From Clostridia bacterium (GTDB lineage Bacteria > Bacillota > DSM-521 > Neomoorellales > JACIYF01), in assembly GCA_014360065.1 (NCBI GenBank), contig JACIYF010000010.1, positions 1 through 47,048 on the forward strand: 47,048 bases of DNA, given 5' to 3'. Within the stretch, counting starts at the first letter, position 1; every line of letters starts with the position of its first letter. Positions 46,929 to 47,048 of this stretch are shown here, in pieces. Below the pieces are notes generated by a model that worked only from the letters and a program-made list of their open reading frames with translations, was not told the DNA's origin and made no database searches. The position numbers and the translations under genes are program-made.

Positions 46929-47048
46929 CTAGAACCTCACGACCACGCGGCAGGCCTTGGCCCCGCGCAGCATGCAGGCCTCCTCGCGCCAGGACAGCGG
47001 CCTGCCGTCGTACCGCAGCCCTATGCCCTCGATCAGGCCCTTCAGCAG
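46929..47048 (-). CDS. H-NOX protein, second copy (3' end only; runs off the window)
   Basis: The last 40 codons are identical at DNA level to the H-NOX gene at 36043-36585: 46924-47048 equals 36038-36162 over 125 bp. The proximal His and YxSxR parts lie beyond the window. Downstream flanks differ. Whether the full gene exists here depends on sequence outside the window. Confidence 0.7.
   Translation of the reverse strand: MLKGLIEGIGLRYDGRPLSWREEACMLRGAKACRVVVRF

Overview
The window looks like chromosomal DNA of a strictly anaerobic, spore-forming, GC-rich Firmicute of the Moorella-type thermophilic acetogens. Support comes from a metV-metF gene pair inside an hdrCBA-mvhD cluster (Wood-Ljungdahl methylene-THF reductase), a four-subunit pyruvate:ferredoxin oxidoreductase, fdhD, cobalt uptake and corrinoid adenosylation genes, many clostridial-type ferredoxin domains, and the Firmicute block ffs-dnaX-ybaB-recR-yaaL-bofA, in which bofA implies sporulation. 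The genus is an inference from gene content.

Layout. 1-3.9 kb: cobalt ECF/Cbi importer (ecfT-cbiO, then cbiM-cbiN), each half preceded by a long leader ending in a look-alike CCATGG terminator hairpin. 3.9-8.4 kb (minus strand): NifX/NifB-like proteins, an Mrp ATPase, two MinD-type ATPases with inserted ferredoxin domains and a DUF5320 protein, read from two promoters that share an ACATATGTC -35 region. 8.5-11.8 kb: a methyltransferase, a cob(I)alamin adenosyltransferase and an enlarged fdhD. 12-15.5 kb: porCDAB with a long leader and a clear sigma-A promoter. 15.8-18.1 kb: an L,D-transpeptidase/LysM protein, a small AhpD-fold protein and an ABC transporter remnant. 18.1-26.9 kb: hdrC-hdrB-hdrA-mvhD-metV-metF, with a very large hdrA that carries a GltD/NfnB-like module and a second HdrA unit. 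26.9-30.2 kb: a lipase pseudogene and an ABC-2 exporter. 30.2-35.5 kb: housekeeping block with two tRNA-Ser genes and tadA. 35.5-38.4 kb: scar region with a tRNA 3' fragment, an IS110 remnant, a stand-alone H-NOX gene, hycI and a truncated groEL. 38.4-40.2 kb: a ferredoxin and a flavin oxidoreductase. 40.5-45.9 kb: bioF-bioW-bioD-bioA-bioB behind a BirA-type operator. 45.9-47.0 kb: a PsiE-like protein, hypA and the start of a second H-NOX copy that runs off the window.

How the genes fit together. The cobalt importer and the adenosyltransferase feed corrinoid synthesis for methyl transfer. MetF/MetV with HdrABC-MvhD reduces methylene-THF and probably couples this to other electron carriers. 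PFOR joins acetyl-CoA and pyruvate, FdhD sulfurates the formate dehydrogenase cofactor, and the Mrp/MinD/NifX group probably handles Fe-S clusters or metal cofactors. HypA and HycI point to a [NiFe] hydrogenase encoded elsewhere. Recurrent oddities are degenerate hexanucleotide linkers expanded in fdhD, hdrA and dnaX, structured leaders, and a repeat-rich scar around 35.5-38.4 kb.
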